This document shows positions 1 to 14,534 of a stretch of 64,000 nucleotides of DNA, in pieces. The DNA is from Chionis minor. Taxonomy: Eukaryota; Chordata; Aves; Charadriiformes; Chionididae. The DNA lies in assembly GCA_013398295.1 (NCBI GenBank), contig VZSF01000638.1, positions 313,609 to 377,608 of the forward strand. Direction: 5' to 3'. Every line of letters starts with the position of its first letter. The stretch's first letter is position 1. A model generated the notes under the pieces. The model was not told where the DNA came from, did not search any database, and saw only the letters and a program-made list of their open reading frames with translations. The position numbers and the translations under genes were made by a program.

Positions 1-2474
1 GCTTATGCTGATATAGCCCCTAATATAAGTGTGATGATAAAGCTACTTGAGTGGTACAACATTGTCCTCTTCTAATACAGAAACAAGCCTTAATGGTACA
101 GCTGCATTAACACTACAGCCAGTCTAAACTTGGAAGTTTTACTGGCAGAGACACTGGTTAAGAATGTGGGGGAAAAACATCACACACTTCTGTGACAACT
201 GTGCTGGCAGACACCCCAGAGGTGCCCCTAGATAGACAAAACAAGTTTCTGCAGGATAGCTGTAGCTCTCTGTGTATGCTTTGACCACATGAGAAGCAAG
301 ATAGTTTGAATTAGCTTAGGTGCCTTTCACTGAGGTTGACCCATGGTCTAAAGCCATAGTTGTACCAGCCTAAAAGTTAGTAAAGCTACTGAATTCCAGG
401 AACTGGTAAAGGCAGTAGCAGCAAAAAACTCTCTTACCAGTGTACATGTCTTTTTCCCCAAGGAATGAAGCACACCACTGTAACTACTAGCTGGAAAAGC
501 CTGGGTTATACCTCTTCAATTATAACAGGAAAGTTAAAATAGTCCATAAGTTGGTGTAGCCTGAGACCACTTTACTCTCTGAGTAAAGGTGACTGTAGTG
601 TGAGATGCTTTAGGACAGTGTATCAAAGCAGTTGTTAAGCAGATCATGTAGATGTATTGAGCCATGGGCATTTATTAGGTGGTAGCAATAACACTTTTGT
701 AAGAGAGAGCAAAATCGCAGGCTCAGGCAATGTCAGAGAAGATGTACTCGAAAAAGGAAAAGGATTCCAAAGAATGGCAAATTTGGACATCCTATTTGTG
801 ACTTAGAAGCTGGGGAGGCTGCAAAAGCCTCTCTACTGCCTCGAGTACAATACTCCGTCATGTACATTTTTCCTCCCATTGTTTTACAGGGCTAAAATTA
901 GTGCAGAGAAGGACTGTGGAGAACATATATGGAGATAGAGAAACTTGGCTCAATATGGCTTTGTTTTTCAATTTGTTTGTTGCACTCTTAATTAAACAAA
1001 ATCAGAAACCATTAACTTTACTTCGGACTTTAATCATCCTACTAGACAGTCTGTATTTCTGCAGCATCTCCTGGCACAGAGGAGAGATAATCTTTTCAGA
1101 CCAAAGTCAGGCAAATAAAATGTGGAATAGCCATAAACCTTACGGTGGTGTGGCATTTAGTATTTCACTGATGATTTTTTATAACAAGAAGTTGAGCAAC
1201 TGAAGATTGCAAGCTCTCAGCATGAGGTTATGTCTTCTGTCCAGATCGCCCCTTGTCCTCCTACTGCCTGCCTTCCACAGCACTTCCCAAATACATCACT
1301 TTTCTTCTTCCTAACTCTTAGCCTTCACTGCTGCAACAGTGGCTCCTTTCTACTTGCCAGCATTCTTCCATAATAATTCTATCAGGCCCATGAGTGCACC
1401 AATAGGCCTTAATTAGCCTGATCAAGGGTTTGTCCACTTCCTAACAAATTTTTTCTTCCCTTCCATTCTAGCTTTTCAGTTTCTATAAAAACGTCTTCAT
1501 CATCAGGTCCCTTCTTTTTCATCTATACCAGTATACTCAAACTCAATGTTTCCTTCTTCCCAATCCCAGAGCAGACAAAAGTTGAAAAGCCATGTTTTCC
1601 ACACAAATGCATGCAGCTTAGCCTACCTGGCCATCCTTGGGCTAAAGCTAAGACTCTAGCGGACATCAGAAGCACTGCTTCGCAGACACTTGCTGTTGCA
1701 TATCCCCACAGTAACAGCTGGGCTACCACTTGCTTCTCTTTTTTCTCTGTCTTGGCAGATTTCATAAAACCTGCAGATAGAAGCCACTTAGATCTTCCTA
1801 CTCACTTTTTCTTATGTACATCAGGATGATAATAGAGTGGACCTGCTTCCTTTCAGCTGCCTCTAGCTTTAAATACAGCAGCAATCTACGACAGAGTGTT
1901 CGTCATTGCAGACAGCCGTGAAGGTAGAAACAGATGAGAAACAGGTATGAGGGGACAACAATCACAGCATATTTATTCAGAGAACAGGAATCTTGCGTTC
2001 TTATAGAAGGGCCTAGACTATTATACAGTGTTCTTTATCCTACCTTCCAGTAGAACAGAGCAGAACATAATTTTCTGATTACAAACAAAAACTGAGAAGT
2101 ATCTTCTCAAAAAGCATTTTCATTTTTTAAATTTGCCAGGTTTAAAGCTTCCAAACTGATTATTACCCTAAAAACTGGAGCATTAGAAGAGGAGATATTG
2201 TTACTCAAATGCCTTCTGGTTCTAGCAAAAGGGGAAAATCCTTTCGCTGTTGGTTTCACTATCCTTCTCAGGCAGTTCTTTCTTGCTCTCCACAGTGAAA
2301 ACCAATGGAATTTATTTGATGCTCTCTGATCCTGACTGGCATAAAAACTACAGCTGAAGAGTCTAAGCAATATGTTGCAAGTCATTCTTGGACAACCTAG
2401 GTATGGCAGTCCAAGAATTACAGGCTTACCATATACTAGTTCTTAGGAACTCCACTACAGTTCACAAGAAAGCA
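1..2474. other. Intergenic sequence, no gene seen
   Basis: This stretch is AT-rich and looks unique. Open frames here are at most about 100 codons, have no recognisable protein similarity, and often lack an ATG, which fits chance. No CR1 end or simple repeat of note was seen. Confidence 0.6.
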
Positions 2475-2592
2475 TGTGGATGATGTTCTTAGTGATATGA
2501 TTTAGGTTTAGGCACTCCTGTGAGGAGCAGGGAGTTGGACTCGATGATCCTTATGGGTCCCTTCCAACTTGAGATCTTCTATGATTCTATGA
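2475..2592 (+). mobile_element. CR1: CR1 LINE, 3'-end fragment
   Basis: The stretch contains the conserved avian CR1 3' terminus: GGAGTTGGACTCGATGATCC, then GGTCCCTTCCAACTTGAGAT, then the terminal units TCTATGATTCTATGA. The preceding bases (GATATGATTTAGG near 2,496) resemble the end of CR1 ORF2 and the start of its 3' UTR. Only the last 120 bases or so survive, the usual outcome of 5' truncation during target-primed reverse transcription. The left border is approximate. Confidence 0.85.
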
Positions 2593-5500
2593 AACAGAGG
2601 TGCCTAGAAGCTAAACGCTACATTACAGAAACCACGTAGGCTAAAGGGCTTTGTGGAGCCTCATGTCCATGCTGGTACATGTGGATTGGGAAAAGGAGGA
2701 AATTAATGATTGCACAATCAATCAAAAGGTGCCAGACAAGCTTTCAGGGCAAATACAATTCTGTCTTACAGCTCTGTGCACACAAACCAGTAGAGACTGA
2801 GAATGGTTTGTGCAGTGTTTCGCTATCCGCAGCCCACAGCTCCCAAAGGCAAGCTTCACTGAGCAAAAGCTGTTTGACAAAGGACACAGGGATTGACCTT
2901 GTTTCAGCATAGATTTCTGTGAAACTATCTGCATTAGACAGAGGAAAAACATGCAAGACAGAAGCCCAGGAGGAGAATGCAAAGTCAACATGCGGGTTAA
3001 TTGACTGGGGGGGTGGAGTGGGTCCCAGTATACTAAAGTCTGCACTTAACTGCTCAACAAACACAGCAGTGCAGTGCTTTTGGACGCTCATTTGCCAGTA
3101 AGTGTGACAACAAGGATGCCATATCTCAGAAGGGTGGCTGAATATATATTCTTTTCTTTATATCGAGCTGATGGCTTTCCTGCAAATTACGAGAAATGTG
3201 GCTCTTTCCTTTAAAAGCAAAAATGGAAATGGGCTTCTTGTCAGCAGAGACACTAGAACTCCCATTAATCTCACTTTCTTGCCACTAAAAAGCAGAGTTC
3301 AAACATCCTGCAACCTCTACTGATAGCTAATAACTTGGCTCTAAGAGAGCTAAGAATAAAAAAAAAAATAAAATAGAATTCTTACCGGAAAAATCAATGT
3401 GGCCCTTCCTCTTAATTGTAGCTTCTGTGCAGTGCATATATCGAATGTAAAGATTTGCGCGCTATTTTGACAGCGCTCCATAAAGTAAAAAGCCCACTAT
3501 AGGCATCTTCAGTATCTACTGGTGGGCAAGTAGAAGAGATTCTATTTTTTGTGTACTGCATGTTCCTAGAGAAGAGTCTCCACTGCTATTTCATGTGCCT
3601 GTCCAGTTGTTGAACATTAGTCATTCACACCGAGCATTTGCGAAACTGATCCAGTGACAGACGAAAACCCTTCAGTCCCACTGTTAAAACTGTCCCTGAT
3701 TACTTTTTTGTGTTCTTTCTCTAACACAAAATCATGTTGGTTAAGCTGAAAAATGCGTATATGCTCTAAGTATGTAGGAGGACAAATTATACCAGTAATT
3801 ATTTATAATTCATACGGTACATTTAGCTTTACAAGTGTAGCATAGCACTCTAAATACACACATAAGTGCTTGAAAAATAGTCAGATCAAAGGATGATGAC
3901 AGTGATACATGAGAACAATAATAAATGTAAATGATGACATCTACTTCTATAAAAAACAAGAGATCAAATGTTCACAGGAAACAAGCATCAAAGTCATGGG
4001 AAGGTATCCTGACCAAAACAAAATCATTACAACCTGGAAAACCTTGACTTTTTGTTAATTATTCTTTAAGACTTACTGTCAGTTCAGAAAAAGGAGGTTT
4101 TTTTGATATTATGATTCAATACTGATTCATAATGTGCCTTGACCCACAGGGTAAACATTGATTTGTAACTCTGGCTTCTATTTTGCTAGCCCTTCACATA
4201 GGAAGAGGTCTGACTGCCACCAGTGGGACAATGTCCTTCAATTAGGAACGGTCCAAAAACGGTCTGTACACCCAGAGCATCCAACCCACTGCTCTGTGTC
4301 TCTGGTAGCTTTTCATTCATGTCGGATGGGAATAAAGTGCATTTGCTGAACATGACCAATAATCTTTCAAACACACACTCACACCTGTATGCACTTACAC
4401 ACATTTGTCATGCTGCCTTCTAGGTGTCAAATCTAAGCCTTGATCCGAAGGCAGCTACAAGGAACCAAAATAAATAATCAGAAATAAAATTTGTGGCATT
4501 TATATAAAAGCATCAACACCTCTGGCCTAGACCCTGTTGACCCTCTCCACGCTACACAATCAAGCCATTCCATATGATGTCCCACAGCCCCCCTGCTGCC
4601 TGGTCCATTGTCTAGGCATGCTGTTTCCAGTCACACAGCCACTGGTCACAGGGTCTTTTTGGAAGAGCATTTGCATCTGCTCTACACTTGACCTGGATTT
4701 AAGAAGTGCTAATGGGGCAGTGCTAAATCCTTTCAACCTTCTGGCTCTCATCTAGGGAGCTTGAGAGGACAGTTTATTTAGAGGCAGTCCCTGGAAATCC
4801 CACCTGGCACAAGCTGTTAAAGCAGGTCCCAGCCCATCAGTGGGAACCATGGGGCTGGACTGGGTGAGTGGTTCAGGTCTCCAGAAGGTACACAGGCGTC
4901 CTTTAGACGATCACAGAATAATGCCACATCTGGAACACATTCCATAAATGCTAGGAAAAAAAAAAAAAATTGTTTTCCTTTATTTTTAGGCTGATGTGCA
5001 TCCTCTTGCCAGTGTACACTGAACAGCCCTACCTGGCTGCAATATTGCTTGGATTATGTAAAAAGGATTATGCAAATTGTTAGCCTGTACCATTACTTCA
5101 TCTTTCCTCCAAAACTGGGCTTTAAAGTTTCTTCCTTTTAGCCAGACTTGCCTAAAATCAAAGTCATGCTGGTGCATGTTTGATTTCAAAAACTTGCCTT
5201 ATTATCACACATCTCTGTCATGCAGACAGCTGTAAACTTTAATTTAAATGTCAGTGGAAAGCTCACTCCAGTGCATAGTTTACTTGTTTCATGTACATTT
5301 CATGTTATTTATCAATACAAAGTTCATATTTTCCTTTATATGTTTAAGACATAGGTGTTCCCTTTTTTCTTTACTTTCACATTTGGACATTCGGGGTTGT
5401 TTTGTTGTTGTGGGGTTTGTTTGGTTTGGTGTTTTTTTTTTTTTTTTTGTAATAGCAATTCTTTTCCCATCAAATTCAATGATTTCCACTTTAAAAATGA

Positions 5501-7181
5501 GAAAAGATTGAAAACAAGCTTTAAGATATTTGGAAATAAATGTGTTTTTATTATGTAAAAGCATTAGGGTGTCTCCAAGGTACTACAAATAAAATAATTT
5601 ATAGTAAATGAGATTATTATTGCTGGGAAAAGGACCACTTAATGCCAGTTTTCTGTGGGAAAAACCAAATCAGAGTAACCCACTAGGGGTGCTCAGAAAC
5701 ATACAGCAAATACTTAAAAGCTTCAAGGATCCAAAACAAGTAGTGCAAAATACATGCTGAGGCAGCAGTTTGGAACAGGATATGTCTGTTCATCCTTATC
5801 TTAGGGAGGTAGTCCTAGTGTCCTGAAAATGACAATAGGAAGCCTATTTTATCATTGTGTTCTTCCAGTTTTATGCCAACTTGTCCAAAGGAGTTCTACC
5901 AGATTAAATGTGGAGTAAGGCAGTGTTGAGCCAAGCCTGGATAAGTGGATCTGAAATAGAAAGTGTTCAGCATTGGGAGGATGTGAATTGCTGTCTGGAA
6001 ATCCCATAAACAGACCTGTGTGTCTGCCCTAAGCAAAGCAGTCATGTCAGGGTAAATTTGGCTCAACATACTGCTGCAGCAATCAGCTAGTAATGGCTCA
6101 CCTTCCAAAGATAGCAGTGCTACAAAATTAGTAACTCAGCTATACGGCCACATAGCTGAACTGTTAAAAATCCAAAATGAGCCTTGAAAATTACAAATAG
6201 CTGCATAATATTCACTAGATATAGACATCAAGGAATGCATTAGAGGTTGATCTGTATTTTCTACCTTTTTTTCTTTCCAAGTATGACAGTCTCCTCCTCT
6301 TCTCCCACAGATGCCCTTGCTGCTCTACCAAATGTCTCAGCTGTAATTCGCAAGTCAAAGGGGAGGACGGCATTTGGAATTTGCAAGATCAATAGTGCAA
6401 TAGGTTCCATCCCGTGGATGTTGAGGACCATTCCCTACCTGTTACAAAGTGCATTAAATCTGAAATCGTTCTCATCTCATACTTGTGCTCTCATGTGCTC
6501 TGTTCTGGCTCTCTTGTGCCAGAACAATGGTTCATGAGGCACCATGGGGGTTCAGGCTATTTATTACCAAAAAACCGCGGATCTGTCAAACTTCACACAT
6601 CCGAGGTTCATGCTTCCTTGCCATTGCTCCTATGTCTCACCTGAGCACTATGAAGAAACTTATCTGGTTTTGACTTTCCACATGCTTGTACATGCAGAAC
6701 AAACTTGATCAAAGCACAAGCGCATGGTGGTGGAGAAGTCTAAATGGGTCCTACTGGATCTCTTCTATCATTCAGCTTATATGGTGTGAATAGCTACCCT
6801 AATGTTAGGATTAGCATGTAAAGTAACTCTTAGCATAACAGTTTGCAGTTTGTAGAATTTTTTGCTCTTCGCACGCAATACAGATGTGAACTAATTAATC
6901 CTCATGAGAACACAATCTTAAAGACAACAAAGCTAAGAGACACAGGGATTAAAGCTAAAATGCAACACAAACATTTGCTGACTAAATAAATGACCTCAGG
7001 GACGTTCTTGAGAGCTTCTTAGGTGTCTAACAACTACGTATTATTTGCACTTACAGCCATGTTTCTAAAGACATTCAAACAACTCATTTGATTCTAATTT
7101 TGAAGTAGGTAGGAATTAGATGAAACAGCTGAAAACCCTGGCACTAAGAAATTCATCTAAGACCACAGTGTCAGGACTGTG
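2593..7181. other. Intergenic sequence with homopolymer runs
   Basis: No gene or dated transposon was recognised. It contains an A run at 4,956-4,969 and a G/T-rich tract at about 5,396-5,450 that ends in a run of 17 T (5,432-5,448). Frames crossing the T run give poly-Phe or poly-Lys and are artefacts of the repeat. Confidence 0.55.
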
Positions 7182-7223
7182 AATAGGTCTTATTAATTAA
7201 TTAATTAATACCAATAGGTCTTA
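7182..7223. repeat. (TTAA)n palindrome between 11-bp direct repeats
   Basis: A 20-base tract of TTAA units (7,191-7,210) is its own reverse complement. The 11-base word AATAGGTCTTA occurs on both sides, at 7,182-7,192 and 7,213-7,223. A related word (AATAGGCCTTAATT) occurs near 1,410. This may be slippage within one AT-rich word, or the edge of an unrecognised old repeat running to about 7,560. Confidence 0.6.
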
Positions 7224-10200
7224 ATTGCTCTGACCAGCCTCACCTGGGACCCCCACCCTTTGTCGAAGGCCCAGGGGCTTCATGTAAGCTCAGACCTGGA
7301 CCTTTGATTCTGTGCCTGAACTATGTAGCACTACCTCCTAGGTGACTCTTGGGCCTATGTTGTATCTTGGTTTACAGTTCCACCTCTGGTCCCATCTCGT
7401 GCTGCTCCTGACTACACTCCATGTGTAGACCCTGGCCCTCATTCACCACCTCCCCATATGGAACCAGTTATCAGCAGCCTTATTCTGCCCAGCCTGTTCA
7501 GCTGTGATGGACCTGTCCTCTTGTGAGAGCGCAGCCTGTGTTGTGGTTGCTCTTGGTTTGTCCTGCCTTGTAGAGTGGCCTGCTCTTGCTGCTTCTTGAC
7601 ACACAAGAAGGAGCCAGATTTTAGGGTTTCTTTCCCTACTAGAATTGGTATATGCAAGATCAAAACCAAAACTAGCGGTCTTTTTAATAAATGCCTCCAT
7701 ATTTCTACTCAATGCATTGGGCCAAACTGCAATCTCAGCATCTGTCTTGTAAAAACAGAGACATTTCCTGAAGTTCTCCTGTACATAATGATATCTACGT
7801 GAAGTCAGAATTTGTCCAGAGCAGCATATACTCTTATGCAGATGATTAAATAATCAAGGAGCGTGTCACTGATAAGATAAAAAGTAACAGCACTATTTTA
7901 AAGACTTGTGATATGGCTTCCCTGAATGTTTTTTTTCAGGTAAAAAGATCTGATAAAAGCTTTGGGAACATGCAGGTCATTAATATATAATGAGAAAATA
8001 CTCTCTGTTGATTACACAGTTGGGAAGAAAATCAAGATAGTAGGTAGAAAGGAGAGAAAAGTAAAGCACTTACAGAAAAACAAGATGCAAAACATGATCA
8101 GAAGAAGTGAAGGCAGTAAGTAAATTAATAGAGCCTGCCACGAATGAACAAATTCAGGATCCAATTTGGCAGGCGGACACGGTAGTGGAGATCAGTGCAA
8201 TATGTCAACACTTTCTGCCCTATCCATCAGAACATGCAGAGTAATTCTGCTGAAATTCAACTGATGAGGAAAACCACATGATTAGAACATGTGGATGTAG
8301 TGACTATAAAACATGCAAATTGTGCTGCAATTCTTAATGACATAAAAGGTAAAAAACTTATAGAGAAAAACTCATAGAGAAAAATAAATTTAAAAACCAT
8401 TAGAGGTACATTTTCAGCTTAGGGAATGCGGGAATTCAGCTGTAGAACTTTTATTAAGTTTAATTGTGTAAGTGTAAAGTCCCTGTGCATCCAGTTGCTA
8501 ATGTACTTTATGAAGACTGGATTTATGCTTCTGAACGTGTATTGAAGAGAGTGAAAACAGTGATTTCACCATATTATAGGCCCTGAACATCTAAAATCTT
8601 TTTTCTTGGACACATATTGTTACTGTCAGTCAACTTCAACCTGCATGTTTCCAAACACCATTTGCAGCAGAGAAAAATAATCTATTATTAACCATTCTGA
8701 ACCAGGAAATTAATCAAGAAGAAAATACTTCTACTTTTGCCCCTTTAATTTTTCACTCAAGGGATTGTTTTTGCCTTTTCTCATCATGCTCATGAATTTT
8801 ATTAACGTTCTCCCTATGAATATTCCCCATGTTGAATAAGAGCTCAGTTGAACTCTCCAAATTAGGCCCCAGTTTGTCTAGCTGAGTTCAATATGTTGAC
8901 TTCTCTGCTGTGACAACCTAGGGGGCTAGTGATTTACTGTCACCAGAGGATGCCAATGGAAAAAAGAAACCCTCCCAAGTTAGCATTCCATTTCATTCTT
9001 CACAGCAAATTGATGAAGTGTTGGAAAGCACTCTGACAGGGTAGTAGATTCAGAAAAAGATGCATCTGAAGTGATTTATAGGGTGGATATATATAGCACC
9101 ACCAAGATTTCATGTTTTTCTCGGGTTACGTATCTGTCTTTATCCTGGTTGTCTTCTTCAATCCTTTGTAGGAATGAAGTGACCAGTTAGAAGATGAACG
9201 AGAAAGCATGAATATTTGTTATACATATGGCCGATATGCAGTGCTTTCAGCAAGTGTTTCTTCTCTTTTTAAATGCTTTTACTTTTCTTGTATTTTCTTT
9301 CTGATGTGAATATTTCTTTTTAAAGAGCTGAGAAAGCAACTTTTATGAAATCAATTATGAAGCAAAATATGTGAATTCAATGACAGAAGATGATACTGTT
9401 ACAGCAGTTTATGTCTGCTGAGAGATAACTTTTCCATTTCCAGAGAAAACATATTCAGATTTCTGAAAATAAGAAACTGAAAGAACCAACATAATTTTAA
9501 CCACATGTAGCTCGCGTTAGCCAGTGGGAACAGTCTGGAAGAGCTGTAGTTAAATTCAGTGTGTCAAACTGAGTTGTCTGAAAATGGTGCTCAGCACATC
9601 TTGGTTGAATCAGGATTATGATTGGAAGACCAATGCCCTTTTGAGGAGAAATTTGTGCAAGCCCCTTTATGGCTGCTATACCTGTGATTAAAGAAAAGAG
9701 TTACTTAGATCTCTGGCCCATCAGCCTTTCAAGACTGCATTACCAAGGTTGTGTGCCATAGGCTCTATTCCCAAGCTATGTAAGTTTAGTGGTTACTAGA
9801 AGTGAGTAGTATAGATAAAAAATTACACAGAGGAGTGACTGTAAAATTTTACTGCTAATTTTTTCTATGGAACAAAGCAAATATCCTGTTGAGGATAGCT
9901 GAAAGGTACAGCTCAAGTCAGTATTTTATCAGTGTGGCAGAGCGTGGTTCTAATGGAGATTTCAGGATACCTCTGTGAAGGCTTCAGTAGTTTGAATTTG
10001 GCTAAGCTTTAACATTTTTGAGATGAAAGGACATAAACTAGGAGAATAAACTTATTTTAAAGTAGAGAAGGTCATATTGAGACAGCATAGATATAAAGAA
10101 GGTTTTTCAGCCTCCTAGTTACCTTGCTGTTTGATTCAGGCTTGCTATTACTCCAGCAGTGTAGTAGATTTCTGACATGCAACCAGCTCCATGCAGCTAC

Positions 10201-13200
10201 TCAGGTTCATTAAAAAAGCACTTTCTTCTACCTCTGAGGTCTGGCTGTGGGCGCGCTTCCTGCTTTTCTCATCAGCTTCCCAGTCCCTCTAGATCCATTC
10301 ATTCTGTTAAGTGACACAAGGGCAGGGACTGTTCCCATGCCCTGGACCAAATGACAGTGTCCACACTGTACAGAGCTGCCTCTGTATCTCCTTTGTGTTC
10401 CATGTGGTGATTGTGCAGCTCTAAGACATTTTTTGCATCTTTTTTCTTCCAGTTGAAGATGTTTAAGAATAGGAAAAGAGCTGTGTTCAGGGGTAGGGCT
10501 TCAGCATATGAATGCTTATTGGGAATAGCCTGGCACATAGTATTGCCTGCACCATACTCGGGCGGTATTTCACAGGGCGCTAGCTGGCACGGGCCAAAAC
10601 TGTACCAGAGCATGCTGGCAACTACTACGCAGCTCAGTGTTTGAGCTCCTCTCCTAAGCCTACCTCAGTTAGAAACAGAAACACAGCCTTAGTGCCTCTC
10701 TTCTGGCCGCTCCACCCCATACTGTGGAAAGTGTTCTTTCCCCATGTTTCCGTCCTGCTCCTGGTAACCACATCCCAGTGCTTTTTGAAGGGATCCGTCA
10801 AAACAGACATCTTCTCTGTTACCTGACCTGCTTTTCCCAGGAGAACACATAGACAGGACATCGTAAACTGTAACCTTTGCAGGCTCAAGAAAGGATTGGA
10901 CAATATGACACTGAATCTGTCAGTGGCTGTTAGGCACTGTCCAGATACAACCACATGCTCAGGAATTCATTAAGCTGCCAAAGACCAACATCTAGGACAG
11001 CGTACCAGGCAGCAGGTCGCATTCTAGCTCTTGCTAGGCATCTGTTACTGGTCCCTGTCAGAGACAGGATACTGGGCAAGAGATCTTGTCTGCTTAACAG
11101 GCTTGTCGGCATGACAGTTCTTATTAAGCAATCAGAGGAATGATTTGACCTACAAGGGAGGAGGAAAAGGGAAAAATATATTCTTCATTTTGCCTACCAC
11201 ATTGGGTTTGGGTAGCAGAATGCCAAAGAGGCGCTCTGTCTTGGGAAACCTCTGCTCCCGATTTCACCTAACGGATACCAAACGTAGTCTTATTATCAAG
11301 CACATCCTGGAGATTTTCAAGTGTTTATAAACACTGACTTCTCAGGAAGAAAAGGATTTTAAATACATGAAAGCTGTAATCTTAAATTCTCTGTTATTAT
11401 TTCTAGCTGTTTTGCATACAAAGAATGACTCAGTTTTTGAGAATCATAACCTTTTTACAAACAATCCCTGCCCAATGGCAAAATATATCAAAGAAATTAC
11501 CTGTCATAATTTTTACTTGCATGCTCTCATGCAATGATTCTGTGATATTTACTTGGTACTGATACACAGCAGAAAAGTGTGCATAAAATCATCTTCCAGC
11601 ATTTAATAATGCATGCATTTATTTTTATGCGGAGATAATCCACCTTGTTTTCACCTGAGATATTTAAAAAACTGTCACTTAGGAAAAAAAAGGCATGACA
11701 TGCATCCAAAGTGATATATTACTATCAACTTATAATAATTTTGCCAATATAGAGTAAGAAAACCTAAACCAGAGCAAGATGAGGTTTATTTATTCTTCAC
11801 TAGGTGCTTGTACTTCTTCAGCTGCATAACATTAGGCTGCAGGAGTCACAAGTAAAACCTGTGACTGCCATGGCCCATGAAGCTCATATTTAATATAGGA
11901 ACTTGGCCCAATATACAGTTGACATTTCAAAGTCAGAGACTGGTCTTATTGAGAGAAGAAAGGAGGGACTTAATGTTTAAGAAAATCAGCTGCTCACCAC
12001 AGGACATTTGCAGACCTTGCAGGTGATTTTCTCTTTGATATTGACAGATGGAGGCATACTAGGACACGTGATGGGGAATATTTCCTCTAAAAACAGGGGT
12101 CAACAGGTGGCACAGTGGCTGCAGTTCTGGAGTGTGCCTATGGCAGGGCTCTTTTATTTCAAAGGCAATGCTATGAGGTACAGAAAAATTCTCCCTTCTA
12201 GTCCTGGCTGCAACACTGTAGAATGACCGCTATCCTGCTCAGGGCGACATGTTCAGATGTCGTTGATTAAGGGAGCACAAATGAGGCCAAGAGCTGCATC
12301 TGGTGTGCAAAGCAGGCAAGAGGCCGTAGTACTGAGCTCAGTTCTATGAGAATCTATTGTATAAAACCCATATGTATTTCTGTAGTTGGGGGACAGACAG
12401 CTAACTGTGTCCTTGATGGGACTGGATAGCTTTGATCCTGCAGAGTACACCAAAAATGGAAGAAGCTGGGGCTAGATGTTTAAAAATATTTTGGTGACTC
12501 AGTCTCCTGGTCTTCTGTATTTTTCAGAAGGCAGCCATTCAGTGAAGGCATTTACCATTCTCCAGTTCTTTTGCACTCTAAGAGTCTGACAGCAAATGTC
12601 ACTGTCCTTTGGTTTACTTTCTCTTCTTCTCGCCCCTCTCTGAGTCATGCTGGAGCAGGAGTTGCTTTTGGTTTTAGAATTAGGAGCTGCAAAATAGGTA
12701 AAAGGAATTGCACTTAACTTTTTCCTTCAAATTTTCATCTAAAATTCTTAACAAGGCTAATGTATAGGGAGGAATAAAAAGCAAAGGCTAGAACCACAAA
12801 TAATGTAGGCAGGTATTTGCCAAGTATCATGCCTATTTCCAACACCTCCAGCTCCCCTGCTCTTGTCCCCAGATTATCTTAACCAGAGGTATGCAAGTGT
12901 GCCAGCTATTTGCTTCCCTAACAAGGTATGCAAGAGAGCGCCAACTGATAACACAGTGCATGCCACTTGTCAGCCCAGAGCTAGAACAACATTATCAAAT
13001 GCTTCATTATTAATAACTTCAGGTTACCTGGCTGTTACAAGAAATGCAAAGGTCATACCATGTTCAAAGCTTAGTTTTCAATGGAGCAAGATATAAATTT
13101 CAGGTTAAAAGTTAGCAACTTTTCTAAGAAACAGGAATCAATTGATTCATCACTGTCTTTTCTCTATGAAATAAAGACTTTAAATCATACTGACCATAAA

Positions 13201-14534
13201 CAGGACAGCTGGCAATATTTAGTAGTTTCAATTATATTATTAATTCATATGTATCTTCATTTTCTTTTGCCAAATGATAACGATTCAGGGAGCATTGCTA
13301 CACCGTTCTGGTTTGTTTCTAGTTTTGACAAAACATTACCTCCATTCCTGAGAGTAAAATAAGGAGAAAACAGATTGTATTACATTTAATAATTCATTTC
13401 AAATACTTCAAGATTTGGACTGTATCTTGCAATATGATAATGGGACAATTTGAAAATATGAGACCTTGTATTGCTTGCATGAAAATCTGTCCAGATTTGG
13501 CCAAATCACAAACTAATAGAAATACCATTTATAGGAAAATTTAGGAACACCCAGGCTGGGTCTCAACACAATGCAGTGCGACGCAAACATGGTTATTTGG
13601 GTCCCAGCCCAGTGACTCTGAGTGGCACTGGATTGAATTTGCACCCTTTGATTACTGCTGCCTAAATTTCTACACAAGCTAAGTAAAGCAAGCAAGCACC
13701 ATCCCACTGGATGCTTTCAAGCATTTCCCTAAGCAGAGCTGTCAGAGAGCCTTATTCTTAAGCAAAACGTCACACTACTGATTTAAAAAATTTCATAAAC
13801 ACACATCATAAGGTCAGAAGGGAAATGGAGAGACAGTGCCACTTGAAAGACCGGCTCAGTACTGGAGCAGGAAAAGACTGCAGTTAACAGTTGAGATATA
13901 GTTCTTTCTCTCTACTAAAACACTAACAAGTAGTGATAAGTAAGCTGTCAGTTTTGTACTCTTGGTATGTTACTTTGCTACAGAATTAGACAGCTCCCTG
14001 ATTAGTTTGCTCCCTGTGAACCTCTACACATTCGGACTAGCTACTTTTGGTTGGGCTTAGGCAAGTCTTGACTGTACTAATGTTATGTTTGTTTATCACA
14101 TACAGTCCTGAAAATCAGAAAAACCCCCTTACAAGCTGCAGTCAGTTATATGGTATGATGAACAGTTGTCAACGTTTCACAAAGTTTCTTCTGACTCTGG
14201 CTTGAACCTGGTGACAGTGCAAGTTAGCAAAACAAATTCAAGAGACTGCAAACACAAAGAGGGAAACAAAAGAATAAACCTCTTTTATCATGAGTACTTA
14301 AATTGCAAAGAGCTGCCCATGTTCCCCCTCAAATATGGGATGTTGAAAAAAGGATGAGAGGGGAAAACCCCTGTTTTTCTGCACAAAATGTTCAGTGGAG
14401 CTCTCTAAAATAAGCAGCCCTAAAGATTAGGAGAAGCCATTTATAAACAGCTTCTACAATACACAGCCTTCTGTGTATTTTAAATACACAGAGACACCAC
14501 AAAAATTACTGAAACTACTGCCAGAAGAAAGCAG
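7224..14534. other. Intergenic sequence, no gene seen
   Basis: No exon, RNA gene or transposon is supported. The 7,224-7,560 part is more C-rich than its surroundings and could be an old repeat, but I cannot name a family. Open frames of about 100 codons at 10,299-10,954 lie on both strands, overlap each other, and show no domain. Confidence 0.55.
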
